From the NCBI RefSeq assembly GCF_032062135.1, contig NC_092859.1, positions 64,889,038 through 64,953,037 on the forward strand: a stretch of 64,000 nucleotides of DNA, read 5' to 3'. The DNA comes from Pyxicephalus adspersus (Eukaryota > Chordata > Amphibia > Anura > Pyxicephalidae). The position numbers and the translations under genes were made by a program. The notes beneath the pieces are model-generated. The model ran no database searches. It had not been told where the DNA came from and saw nothing but the letters and a program-made list of their open reading frames with translations. The stretch's first letter is position 1. The number at the start of each line of letters is the position of its first letter. Positions 32,088 through 42,599 of this stretch are shown piece after piece.

Positions 32088-33784
32088 ACAATGATTATGC
32101 AGCGCTATGACCAGCAGCGGTCAATTTTTGTAAAGCGCAGGATTGCGGAGAGGCTGGAAGACAGACTTTGGACCCCAGCAGGTACGCGGCCAACTGTGGG
32201 CCAAATACAGCCCTTTTAGAGCGGAGGAGAGCAGATTTAGTCTGCAAAGTGGGGGACTGCATCCTGTCTGGTAAGTTTTGCATTTTGTCTTCTCCTCTTG
32301 TTAAGAGGTTGTGGTTTAGAATGTTTGTTGTTTGTGTAAAGTAGTATTGTTTAGCCTAGAACTGTTTGTTTTTCACTTCCTATATTTTATTACCCTTATT
32401 CATTTTGAATATTTGGTTTTGTTATTACAGCCAACTCTATATCACGCAGCCCGCTACTCATCTTACAGCAGCCACACAGGTGACTGGCCATCCCACAGAA
32501 CATCGAGGAGGGGGAGCCATCCCTGAAGGAGGAGGAGCCATCCCCAGAAAAGGACCCAGCCCCGGAGGAAGAGCCAGCTGCAGAGGAGGATGCTGCTGCC
32601 CAACATCATCAGCCAGAGTCCTCCGATGAAGGAGAGGAGGCGGCCGAGTAGATTGCCTGTAAGCTAACCTTAGAATCAACTTTTGTAACATATGTTGCAG
32701 TCCAATACATTCGCACACTACTTTCACCATTTTTAGTAACAAATACAAAGAAAGGTCCAGCAGGATTTCATGTAGCTTCTAGTCATTATTCATGCGACAA
32801 ATGAAGGTTCTTTCTAGGTTGTTGGCTAGCATGAAGAAAAATAGACATGTTTGCTCAGAATTTTTTTACATAGGGAAAAAGTATCAGTTAGATGTTCTGC
32901 ATTATTCTATTCACTTTAACTAACCTTGCAAATCTACTTTAGTCTGCCCACCCACTTTACTTATGGTGTTTATTTTTTATCTACAGCTATTGGAGCGCCC
33001 TTGCCAGCACCTCCTCCACAGGACACAAGTTCCTTATCTGAATGTAAGTATTTCTCAATTTTAGATATTGTGAACATTCCTTTGGAACCATGAATATAAA
33101 CTAGGATATAGTTTATTAGGCCTAGCTCCATCAAGTAGTGAGTGTATGACTAGCCTTATGTCTAGGCAGCTTTTAACAGAAGGCAAAGGGTAAATGTCAC
33201 ATAGCCAAGTTTGTCCTTTGAGAAAACCCACAACCTTCTTTACCAACAAACTGCATCACTTTAGTTCCATAGCCATAATTAGCTTGGCCCCAGGAATCTC
33301 CTTTCTTTCTTGTTTGGCACATTGTAAACAGCAAAACAGTCATAACCTAATGAGATGACATAAATTAAATTCTTTTGCACTGTGCAATATAAGAACTAGC
33401 TGTATATTATACTATTACATTTGCTCAGTACTTACCTCTCTTATTTTTTTGCTCTCCTTCTACATACACAGCCAGTTCCACATTGATGGAGGCAGCCAGC
33501 CCTCCTGAGGAGGTTCCAAGCCCCCCACCACCACCCCAACCCCGGCGACATGGCAGACATATTCCTGGTAAGTTTATAGTTTAATTATATGGTTTTTTAC
33601 AAGGAGAGTACTTATCTTAAATGTTTTTACCAAACTCTTCCGGTTAATATATTATTTGTTTTTTCTGCACCGACCAGGAAGTAGACAGGATAGCCTGTAT
33701 TGGCTGCACAGGAGGATGTCTGCCATGGAGCGCCAGCTCAAGATGGCCCCTCCTCGGGTTATGCCCATATGGTACCATTTTTAA
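32088..33784 (+). pseudogene. Harbinger third gene, SANT-like, five exons (piece B)
   Basis: The exons with visible splice sites are 32088-32270, 32431-32658, 32987-33043, 33472-33567 and 33678-33784. Acceptors are TTTAG, TTACAG, CTACAG, CACAG and ACCAG; donors are GTAAGT or GTAAGC. Exon 1 encodes RSIFVKRRIAERLEDRLWTP and TRPTVGQIQ, a SANT/Myb-like helix set. Exon 2 is acidic, exon 4 Pro-rich. Exon 5 has GSRQDSLYWLHRRMSAMERQ and ends PIWYHF stop, a helix that could dimerise. Exon 1 carries an early stop after QIQPF, and exon 2 ends in a stop where copy A reads EAEEIA. Conserved splicing in two copies argues it was a real gene of the mobile family. Role inferred: DNA-binding accessory factor. 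Confidence 0.65.
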
Positions 33785-34587
33785 AACGTTAAAATTTTGT
33801 ATATATGTTTTTATAAATGTTTTATATTGTTATATTTTTATGTTGTATTTATATATTTGTTGGGTTTTGCACATTTAAAGTTATGGGGGAGAATAAAAAA
33901 CAAAATTTGTAAAAAAACTAAAAGCCAGATTTTGTGAAGGGTATTTTATTTGTTTTGAAGTACACAATAAACATCGCATTCCAGCCTTGCCAATCCAATT
34001 CCATCGTTAAAATAACACAAAAAAAACCCTTAGTTTTTACACAATGGTTGTTTGAACCATAAAATATTGAACATGCTCTTATACTACACCAACCTGTTTG
34101 GAAGCTTGGCCGAGTTTGCTCCATTCCTGCACTGGTCACTTCATTAGCCAAATATCCTGTGACCAACAGAAATGTAGTTGAGCTATTAGCAAGCACAATA
34201 TGTTACAGGCAAGTATCAGAGAAGTGAGGTGTGACATTTTTGGTCCCTAGACATAACTAGATTTGTGTTCATTTAGTGAACAAAGATGCAATTGTGTATT
34301 TGGAAATAATGTTTAGCTTTTTTTAAAGTCATTACAGCAATACTTGTGGAGTATTGAGCTGAGACTTCATACTTGATTAGAATCACTTTGACAAATTTAC
34401 AAACTGGAACATTCTTCTGGGATTTGATAGCAAAACTGCACTTGGAGCATACTTGGGCCACATCAAAAGAAACATAGATAGGTAAAGTGTCAAAGTGTGA
34501 GGGTCACTAACCTGTGGACATTGGGCAAACACAAAATAGAGATTTAGCTATCTTATACAAACAAGTGTCTTCACACAGGATCCCAAC

Positions 34588-36479
34588 TCAAACCCACACT
34601 GTCGGTCTCATGGAGTCCGGAAAAACTTGCAGGGGCACAAATTGGGCAGTTAGAAGCAGGGGGTGGGCTTGCAGGGGCACAAATTGGGTGGGCAGGGGCA
34701 CGGGATGGGCTTGCAAGGGCACGAATTGGGCTTGCAGGGTCCCGGGGTGGGCAGGCAGAAGCATGGGGTGGGCTTGCAGGGGCACAAATTGGGTGGGTAG
34801 ATGCACGTGGTCAGGAGGTGAAGCTGGCCAGGCAACAGCTGGGGAACAGAGTGGAGCTGGGTAACAGGGTGGAGCCAGGGAGAAGAATGGCGCTGGCTGC
34901 TCTGCAGGAGATGGGGGGCCAGCAGGACCTATTGGGATTTGCCAACCCAGCCTGTGAATAATCACCTGATTTAGCTGGGATTGTTGGCCCAGGGATTCAC
35001 TGAACATGTTACAGAGATGGGCAATGCTGCTTTGCCGCCAAATGTTGTCCATTAAATTCTCGGTCCTGCTGATTTTGAATGATGTGTTCATGTAGGAGTG
35101 TAAGGACCATTTCCAAATTCTTTGAACTTGGGGCATCCTTGACTCCACTACTCTATCAAAATGGCCAACAAGCCCCTGAGTGAGGCTTAGAATCTGGCTG
35201 CCCACACTGGGTTGACCCAATCCACCTGCATCCACTGGTTGCTATAAATAGAAAACAAAAAATTCCTAAAATATCACATAACTTTGTGGGTCACCATGAC
35301 AATATGCAGAGGGCATCCTGACATTGGAACATCAACAAATGTTAGACAAAAAGTTAGACACATTTATTCTGAATCCTAAACATTAAACATGGGTTACTTA
35401 CTGAAACCTCGGGTGTCTCCTCTTATTCTTGTGGTAAATGTCGGTTCACCACAAATATAACCAAAAAACATAACACTCCCAGAGCAAAAAATGTGTGAGT
35501 GTGGTTATAAACATTATTAGAGTGTGCACAATGTCAAACAAGATATACCATAAAGGTTTATCTTACCAGGAGGAAGCCCAGTGTCATCTCGATGTGAAGT
35601 GACATCCTTGTCATCCACATCACTCCGAGCACAGAGGGCAGGAGGGGACTGCTGCATCTCAGGGCATACTATTGTAAACAAAATGAAATACACACATTGT
35701 TGACGCAAGTCAAAATAAGTTAAAAACACACTAAAGATGTCAGTTTAAAAAAATTATCTCAAATTTCACCCCAAACATAAATATTTAAAAAAAAAAAAAA
35801 AAATCAATTTTGTTCACAATGCTAATGACTAAACTGCTGCAATCCCAAAAAATCGCCAAAATAAATTAACATTGGTAATAAGGTAATGTGAAAGGATTGA
35901 ACTGACATGGTTGCCAAGCATCGGAGTCATCCTGGTAGTCCACCCCTATCATCTTTTCTCTCCCAATGAATGGCAACGCCAATCTTTTGTACTCCCTGAG
36001 ACGCTGCACAAGATGTTCAGGATAGGTCCCACTCCTTCCAGCCTCTGTGCCCAGGACCCTTTTGACGTGTCTGAAGATGTCACTCATGCGTTTTTGACAC
36101 TGGGTAATGGTCTGTTGTGTACTGCCCACTGCATTTCCACTCCTGGCAATTTCCTCCCAGAGCCCCTGCCTTACAGTAGGGGAAGTCTGGGAGTGCAAGC
36201 CCCCATGGGGTCATGGAAAATGGAGTGAGGCTCCTGAGTGAGCTCAGGAGTGAAGCTGGTTGGTTTAGAATCAGAATCTCTGGTCCAGCTCAAACTGGCT
36301 GAGGTGCCAGGTTCAGGGCCCAGGGGCCTAGATGTTACTTGGCCTGCTTCACAAGGCCACCTAGCCGGCCAGAGGGAGCTGCCTGTTGGTCTATGGACTG
36401 AAGACTCTGGGGTGGTGGTGGTGGCAGGGCCTCCAGCAGCAGCGACGGCGGCAGTGGTGGCCATTCTCCTTGGGTCCAT
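34588..36479 (-). pseudogene. Harbinger accessory Myb/trihelix-like gene (piece B)
   Basis: The start is MDPRRMATTAAVAAAGGP at 36479. A Ser/Thr/Pro-rich part follows and then the Myb-like domain (35866-36198 frame: RQGLWEEIARSGNAVGSTQQ, QCQKRMSDIFRHVKRVL, GTYPEHLVQRLREYKRLA). A one-frame shift lies near 36190 between the two parts. Exon 2 is 35567-35668 (MQQSPPALCARSDVDDKDVT) with both splice sites visible. Exon 3 (35241 down to about 34588) encodes SLTQGLVGHFDRVVESRMPQ and a Pro/Leu/Cys-rich repeat. The gene is divergent from the transposase 290 bp away and convergent with the third gene. In this superfamily the Myb-like protein brings the transposase to the nucleus and to the terminal repeats. 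Confidence 0.75.
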
Positions 36480-36769
36480 GTTACTAGAAGGAAAAAAATA
36501 AAACAGTTATGGGACAACACACCAAAAACATTTTTGGAGGAATAAAGTAAATGGTGTATTCTTACTTTCAATTCTGTTGTTCTTGTAGCAGCCTTCTGGT
36601 TTGTGTGTTTTTTTTTTGTGTTTGGAAATTTTTTGTTTGCATGCAGAATGGCTAAGCAGTTCTGTAAAAATAGGGATACAGTACGTGCGCACATTCATGC
36701 GCATTACGTGCGCACATTCTTTTGCGCACTTAAATGTGCGCTGGGGTGAGGATTGTGCATGTTGTTATC
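36480..36769. promoter_or_regulatory. Divergent promoter region of Harbinger piece B
   Basis: A 290-bp interval lies between the Myb-like gene start (minus) and the transposase start (plus). It holds a repeated CG-containing motif, TACGTGCGCACATTC, at about 36681 and 36705, with GCGCATTACG between and TTGCGCAC after. I see no clear TATA box. Promoter role is inferred from position; copy A has lost this interval. Confidence 0.5.
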
Positions 36770-38321
36770 ATGGAGGAGGATATTGAGGTGGAGTTGCTTT
36801 TCACCACTGCTGTTGTGGCAACAAACACAACTCTTCTGGTTCCTGCAGAGGAGGAGCAGCAACAACCCGAGGAGCAGCCTTCAACTTTGTGACAGGTCCG
36901 GGAGCTACGCGTTTTCTTGGAATGTAGCCACCTTGAAAGTATCCCAAGTAACCAGAATATCAAAAGGTTTTTCCGCCTGTCCCGCCAGGTCATCCATGAC
37001 CTGTACAGCTTGCGGAAAGCTAAAATTGCTCCAAAAACAAAGAGAAGCTAGGCTGTGCCAGGAATGACCAGGCTTTTGCCCACTCTCTATATTTTAGGAA
37101 GGGGTTCCTTTCAAACCCCCTTGCCCTTAATTTGTGGACTAAGAAAGCCTACAGTTTCCAGGGTTTTTATGAAGGTCATCAATGCCATTGTGGACCTTGT
37201 CCCACTATATATTCAGTTCCCTCAAACAGCTCAGGAGTGGATGAAGGTAAAGATGGATTTTTTCAGGCGAGTGAGCTTTCCTAATGTTTTGGGGACCATC
37301 AATGGCACCCATGTGGCAATTCGGGCCCCTAAACAGCAGGAAATTGCCTTTTGCAACCGGAAGCGATATCATTCGCTGAAAGTACAAATAGTCTGTGATG
37401 CCAACAGGAAAATCATGAGTGCAAGCACAGGTTTCCCAGGATCATGCCACGATGCCTATATTCTGCGTCAGACAGCCCTCTACCAGAAATTCATCTCTGG
37501 AGAAATGCCTGAGGGCTGGTTAACAGGTAATGTATAATGTCATTACTGTAATACAACTAACAGTAGCAAAATCATAAAGACACCTATTATGTTGCTATGT
37601 CCCTTTGCATTGTCAGAATGCCAGGCTATTACCTTTATTGTATATGTCATATTTTGTGCTAATATCTAATTTAGAAAGCAGTTTATACATATTGTACAAT
37701 ATTGGGAGCATGGGGGAAAAACTAACTTTCAGATATTCCCAGAAGCTTTAGTATAATTACTATTTTCACAGCTCACAGTACTTCAGTGTGGTAGTCAGTA
37801 GTAAAAATGGCTTCTAACAACCAAAAAGCAATAAAGTGACCGAAGAGCACAACCCTTAGCAACCTTTGTAAAAAAAACTCCAGTGATACACTGCACCCAC
37901 AGAACACTTACTATACCAAGAACTAACACTTATTATGTTTGTCTTTTAACAGCTGACAAAGGATACGGGCAGCTTCCATGGCATATGACAGCTGTGCTTC
38001 ACCCCTGGTCTGATGCAGAGCATAATTACATCAAGGCTCTGCATAAAAGCCAGGGGGTTGTGGATCACACCATTGGGCTGCTAAAAGTATGGTTTCTGTG
38101 CTTGGCGAGGCCCGGTGGTGAACTTCTCTACGCACCATGGAAAGCTGCCCGAGTCATCATGGCATGCTGCGTCCTGCATAACCTGTGCTTGTACCATGGG
38201 GATACCTGGGACATTCCAGAGGAACTCGAGCCAAAGGTTCACCAACATCCCCCCTCCAGCTCCCAAAGCACAGCAGAGAGACGTCGAGTCAGGGATGAAC
38301 TTATTGCTAATGTCTTTGCGC
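36770..38321 (+). pseudogene. Harbinger DDE transposase, two exons (piece B)
   Basis: The start ATG at 36770 gives MEEDIEVELLFTTAVVATNT, and a stop soon follows (36890). Downstream the frame returns with RFFRLSRQVIHDLYSL and then open codons 37055-37526 (MTRLLPTLYILGRGSF, RKPTVSRVFMKVINAIVDL). The first catalytic motif reads LGTINGTHVAIRAP, with asparagine where copy A has aspartate. The second motif, GSCHDAYILRQ, is intact. Exon 2 (37953-38321, after TTTTAACAG) has GYGQLPWHMTAVLHP and GVVDHTIGLLKVWFLCL, with aspartate where copy C has the catalytic glutamate. Exon structure is complete, but two of three catalytic residues are changed and the 5' part has stops. Related to HARBI1. Confidence 0.85.
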
Positions 38322-38689
38322 GTGAGTATTTACATATGTTTATAATGCATGCATTACATATTTCAGCACATCATGTTTGGCTTACAAACCAACCTAGGAG
38401 TTTAGGTCATAGCAAACACACTTTAATCGTTTGGAATATTAAAAAGCAGACATATTTGTGTAAGAGCTGGACCTTTATGTGACACTTTACAAAAACACAT
38501 TGCTAAACTAGGACAGAGTGCAATTTAGTACAGATTTGGGCAAGCATTGCTTATGTAGCCAGAAAAGCATGAAAAATACAATCCAGCACCATGTAGTTGC
38601 CACCAAAACATGCTTAACCATGCTGTATAACACATCCTAATAATGTAATCTATTTTTTAAAGGCGATAACATCCCTCTGCTGTGCTGCC

Positions 38690-39070
38690 AAGCCTCTGGA
38701 ATGTCACATCACAGACTACTGTACATTCGTTCATGATATTGCTTCCGGTTAAAGGAGAAAACCACCTTTATGTTCCTCCACTCCCAAGCTAATGTGAGGA
38801 AGTGAATATATAGTGGGCCAAGGTCTAAAATGGCATTTAAACCTTCAGAAACACCCGGGAAACTGTGGACTGGCTCAGTGCACAAATTAAGGGCAACATG
38901 GATTGAAAGGACTCCCTTCCTAAAAAATATATATGTGTCCAGGAGCCTCGTTATTCTTGCCACAGCCTAGCTTCTCTTGGTTAATGGAGCAGTTTTAGCT
39001 TCCAGAAAGATGTAAAGGTCATGGATGACCTTGCGGGACAGGCGGAAACGCCTTTTAAAATTCTGCTCAT
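38690..39070 (-). pseudogene. Inverted extra copy of the Harbinger transposase 5' region (piece B)
   Basis: Minus-strand frames read ARITRLLDTYIFFRKGVLS, ALNLCTEPVHSFPGVSEGLN and DLGPLYIHFLTLAWEWRNIK, matching 15868-16215 and 29930-30255. Here the fragment joins a short segment shared with the transposase around CATTCGTTCATGATATTGC. That shows the duplication ran from the N-terminus to about the HSLNVQIVCD part, with a gap where the first catalytic motif should be. Confidence 0.75.
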
Positions 39071-39846
39071 TGGTTTGAAGAGCAAAAAAAATTAATTTGT
39101 TGGCACAAAGCAATAAAATATGTTTGGCACCAAGTTAAATTGTCCCTGGCATTTTTCAATACAAAATTACTAATATGATTAGAATCATGTAAACACATAA
39201 AAAATGCATACTATCTTGTATTTAAGAGTGCTTGCCCCTGCTTGTGAGTTTGGCAATCAATGTGGTTTGATGTTGTGCTTGGCAACCTTGATCTCCTTCC
39301 ATTACCATCAGGTGTGTTAGAATGAGTACGTAACTCAGCTGGACAGCTAATTGACAACCTGTTTGGACAGCAAGTGGAAGTGTGTTTGTACACAATAGGG
39401 CTATGATCAGGCAGCACAGCACAATGACAAGAAACATATAACACTATTACAAATGAACAGAGGAGTTGTGTGGCAGCAAATCAACATAAATGCAAATGTC
39501 AGAGTAATAAAATTAAAACAAAAAAAACAAACAAAAAAAACATGACAATTTATTCCTAAAAGAAATATGTACATAACACATTCAAATACCAATATGTGAC
39601 AATGTGACTTTGAGAATGGGACAAAGGCATACAGGTGGGTCAAGTAGCAATTTGGAATGGAAACCATGCATACATTTGTACTGAATATTTATTGAAAAAA
39701 TGACAAAATATTGCAGAAGATTTGCTAAACAACAGAAACTGTCAGTACAAACCAAGCACAAAAACATTGCAGCAAAAGACAAAACTAACAATAATGAGGA
39801 TTACAAAGTCACATCAATGCATACCATCCAAGCAAACTTACTTGAT

Positions 39847-40235
39847 NATAGATAAAACAATGCAGTTACAAAGAGTTAGATATAACAAAAATACTTAGCT
39901 ACGGAAGTGAGTTGCATTCATCATCCAAGGAGTCTTCCAAATAAATGGCTTGGCAGATGATCAAAAAACATGTTGCATACAGTTACTTCTGGTCAAGACT
40001 AGTTAATTAGTTATGGCACTGTGTTTTTAACTATCCAGGAAACTGAGACAATGGCCTTTGTTTGACCAGTACTGACCAATGATCATCCCTTAAACCAGCA
40101 TTTTACCTTATAAGGATGCCAGTTAAAGGGTATGCTGCATTCCTTTAAGATGACCTCATGTCTGGTATACATATACCAGTATATACTGGTGAAGCATTAT
40201 TGTTGGTGAGACATAACTGATATTAAATAAATTGT
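39847..40235. other. Single N and unassigned sequence
   Basis: A lone N at 39847 lies exactly where Harbinger piece B stops matching its relatives. The next ~390 bp have no gene and no match elsewhere in the window that I can see. The N may mark a join made during assembly. Confidence 0.7.
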
Positions 40236-41020
40236 GCTAACCCAACACGAGGGTGAAAAACTGAATCAGAAAATATGTATGCAGGAAAAACAAGTGGTAA
40301 TATAGACATTATTGAAATTAAACAATATGGCCACAAACACAATAACATAGCATTAATATTGTCTTCTTAATAGCAAAATGGACATTAAAACATTCAAAGT
40401 ACAAAAAACAAAAGCAGCTATTGTGCTAAATGTTAAGCAACGTATCAAATGTAGCAACATAGATTAGGCTAACAAACAAAACAACAGCCCCGACCGACCG
40501 ACCAAAAAAAAAAAAATTAAGAGAAAGGGTATATAAGGGTTAGACAACACCCTTATATATGCTCATCATTATTCACACAGGTGTTGAAAATTAACATGCA
40601 AATGGGCGTGCAGTACGTGAAATTTGCCTAATTGCAAAAACAGCCAATTTTGACAGACAGCGCAAGTGCTAATTGCAAGCGAATTTCTAGCACCTGTGCG
40701 CCTAAATTTGCACATATTTATGGCTGTTGTTTAACTTGCTTTTTCCTTTTGTCTTTTTGTCTTGGAGGGGCAGGAAAGGCTGTTGTTTTGTGTGTTATCC
40801 TAATTATTCTATGTTGCTGCATTTAATACTTTACTTACCCTTTAGCACAACAGCTGCTTTTTTTTAACGTTGAATGTTTCAATGTCCATTTTGCAATTTT
40901 GAAGTCAATGTTAATGCTATGTTATTGTGTTTGTGGCCATATTGTTTGATTTCAAAATTCTGACTTTATTACCACTTTCAAATGTTTGTCTTGCATAAAT
41001 ATTTTCTAATCCAGTTTTCC
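40236..41020. repeat. Long imperfect palindrome made of Harbinger X-side sequence
   Basis: The left arm (about 40240-40560) and right arm (about 40690-41020) are inverted copies of one Harbinger region. Shared blocks include AATATGGCCACAAACACAATAACATAG (split here: AATATGGCCACAAACAC and AATAACATAGCATTAA) against its complement near 40910-40945, and CCCTTATATATGCTC against GCACATATTTATGGCTG. A spacer of about 130 bp separates the arms. Confidence 0.75.
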
Positions 41021-42595
41021 ACCCTTGATAGGTCACAACTGCATGTTGGTTTGGGAAGTATTTTTTGAATGTAATATTTGTTGGGCCATTATTGAACTAT
41101 TTTGGCTTTACATGGAAGTGTTTGTTTACATGTGTTTGTTCTTTTCAATTTTTTTGTCATTTAGTGTAAATTTAGTGATGTGATGTATTTTTTTTTTTAT
41201 ATTTTAATGTGACCTTTTAGCAAATGTTTCTTTTGAATAAAGTTGTTAGTAAAATGTTGGTTGTTTTTTGGGGGTTTGTAATGTGATCTTCTTTCCAATC
41301 TCCCAGGACATACAGTGTAAAAAGTCAATTGTGATTGTTTTTAAGCTGTTCCTTTCTCTAAATTGATTGAAAGGCTAAAAACAGCACAATTGTCTTGTTA
41401 AAACTCAGTTGTTTGATGCGCATGGCTGTGCGCCAAACTTCAGGAGTGTGTAGCTCATAGTTGTGTGCCAAGGCGGACCCGCTATGTACGTGTGAACTGT
41501 GTTTTATCCGTTGATAAATACACCTCACTTTTACACAGTCCTCATTCAGGTAAGTTTTTATTTTTAGTGTAAATAAATATGAACATAATACATTCAAATA
41601 CCAATATGTGACAATGTGACTTTGACAATGGGACAAAGGCAAACAGGTTGTTCAGGAAGCAGTTTGGAGTGGAAACCATGCAAGCATTTGTACTGAATAT
41701 TGGTTTTAAAAAAATGACAAAACATTGCAGAAGATTTGCTAAACAGAAACATTACAAACCAAGCACAAAAATAATTGCAACAAAAGATGCAACTAACAAT
41801 AATGAGGATTATAAAGTCACATCTATGCATACCATCCAAGTAACCTTACTTGATGACACCCCCCCCCACAAACCAGTCCAGGTAAATAGTAATAATGAAA
41901 ATGCATACGTATTTGAATGCATTTAAATGTATTTTGACATACACACACAAGTGAAATGACTAAATGTTTCTTGACACATGTATTAAAACATCTTTGGCAA
42001 CAATCCTTTTTTTTCAAATACTTGATTTCTATCAAGCCAAACTACAATGAAATTTTAATTAGATCGCAAATGCTTGGTGACAGATTTTTACAATTCATAC
42101 TATTGTGTGATGACTTATTATAAAGTGCTTATTAGAATATATACAGCTTGATCTAAATTAGTTTGCATTGTTGCAAAACAAACCAAAGAGTATGAAAACA
42201 GTGCAACAAATGTAACAATAAATGAATTAATTTTGTGAATGAGTATAATGTAAAAATGTAGCACTTACCCAAAAGAAGATGAAGCATTAAAGAGTCAAAC
42301 TGACCCGTAATTGACTGTAGATGCGCACAGAACAGGGAGCAGGTTTGCGCTAATTAATTGCTATGACCTCACCACTGACAGCTTAACAGATCGCCCTGAA
42401 TAGCACAGCTGCAAACTAATCACCTTAATTGGTGGATTCGCGACCCTTATTGCTCATTTCCCAAGGCAGGAATCTGGCTGGCAAGTGAAGGCGAGTGTAC
42501 TACCGCTAGGCTCCGGCCCGCGAAAATACGCCTCGTATATCGGCGCGTAAATACGTGCGTCGAGCTTCCTCGTATTTGCTTGGTAAATCAGGGCC
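40690..42595 (-). mobile_element. Harbinger piece F: X-side sequence joined to a reverse Y end
   Basis: 41020-41340 is X-side sequence. 41400-41560 matches the reverse of 48150-48250. 41580-42300 matches the reverse of the Y-side promoter-proximal region of copies A and C (14800-15480). It ends with the Y terminal repeat at 42595 (TTGGTAAATCAGGGCC). No transposase or accessory exon lies between, so it is a deletion derivative without genes. Confidence 0.7.
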
Positions 42596-42599
42596 TTTG

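Larger units (their letters stand above)
31206..39846 (-). mobile_element. Harbinger piece B, inverted relative to copies A and C
   Basis: Runs as the reverse complement of copy A from about A-22745 back to A-15000. It contains the third gene (+, 32088-33784), the Myb-like gene (-, 34588-36479), the transposase (+, 36770-38321) and the inverted transposase 5' fragment (-, 38690-39070). It is the only copy that keeps the divergent promoter region and all exons of the third gene. The X end is lost at the junction with piece C, and the Y end is lost at 39846 beside a single N. Confidence 0.8.

Noticed and set aside
28589..42595. Single intact Harbinger with two Y ends
   Set aside because: The internal order shows at least three pieces (C, inverted B, F) with junctions at about 31205 and 39847, so it is a composite and not one element. 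No target duplication could be shown.
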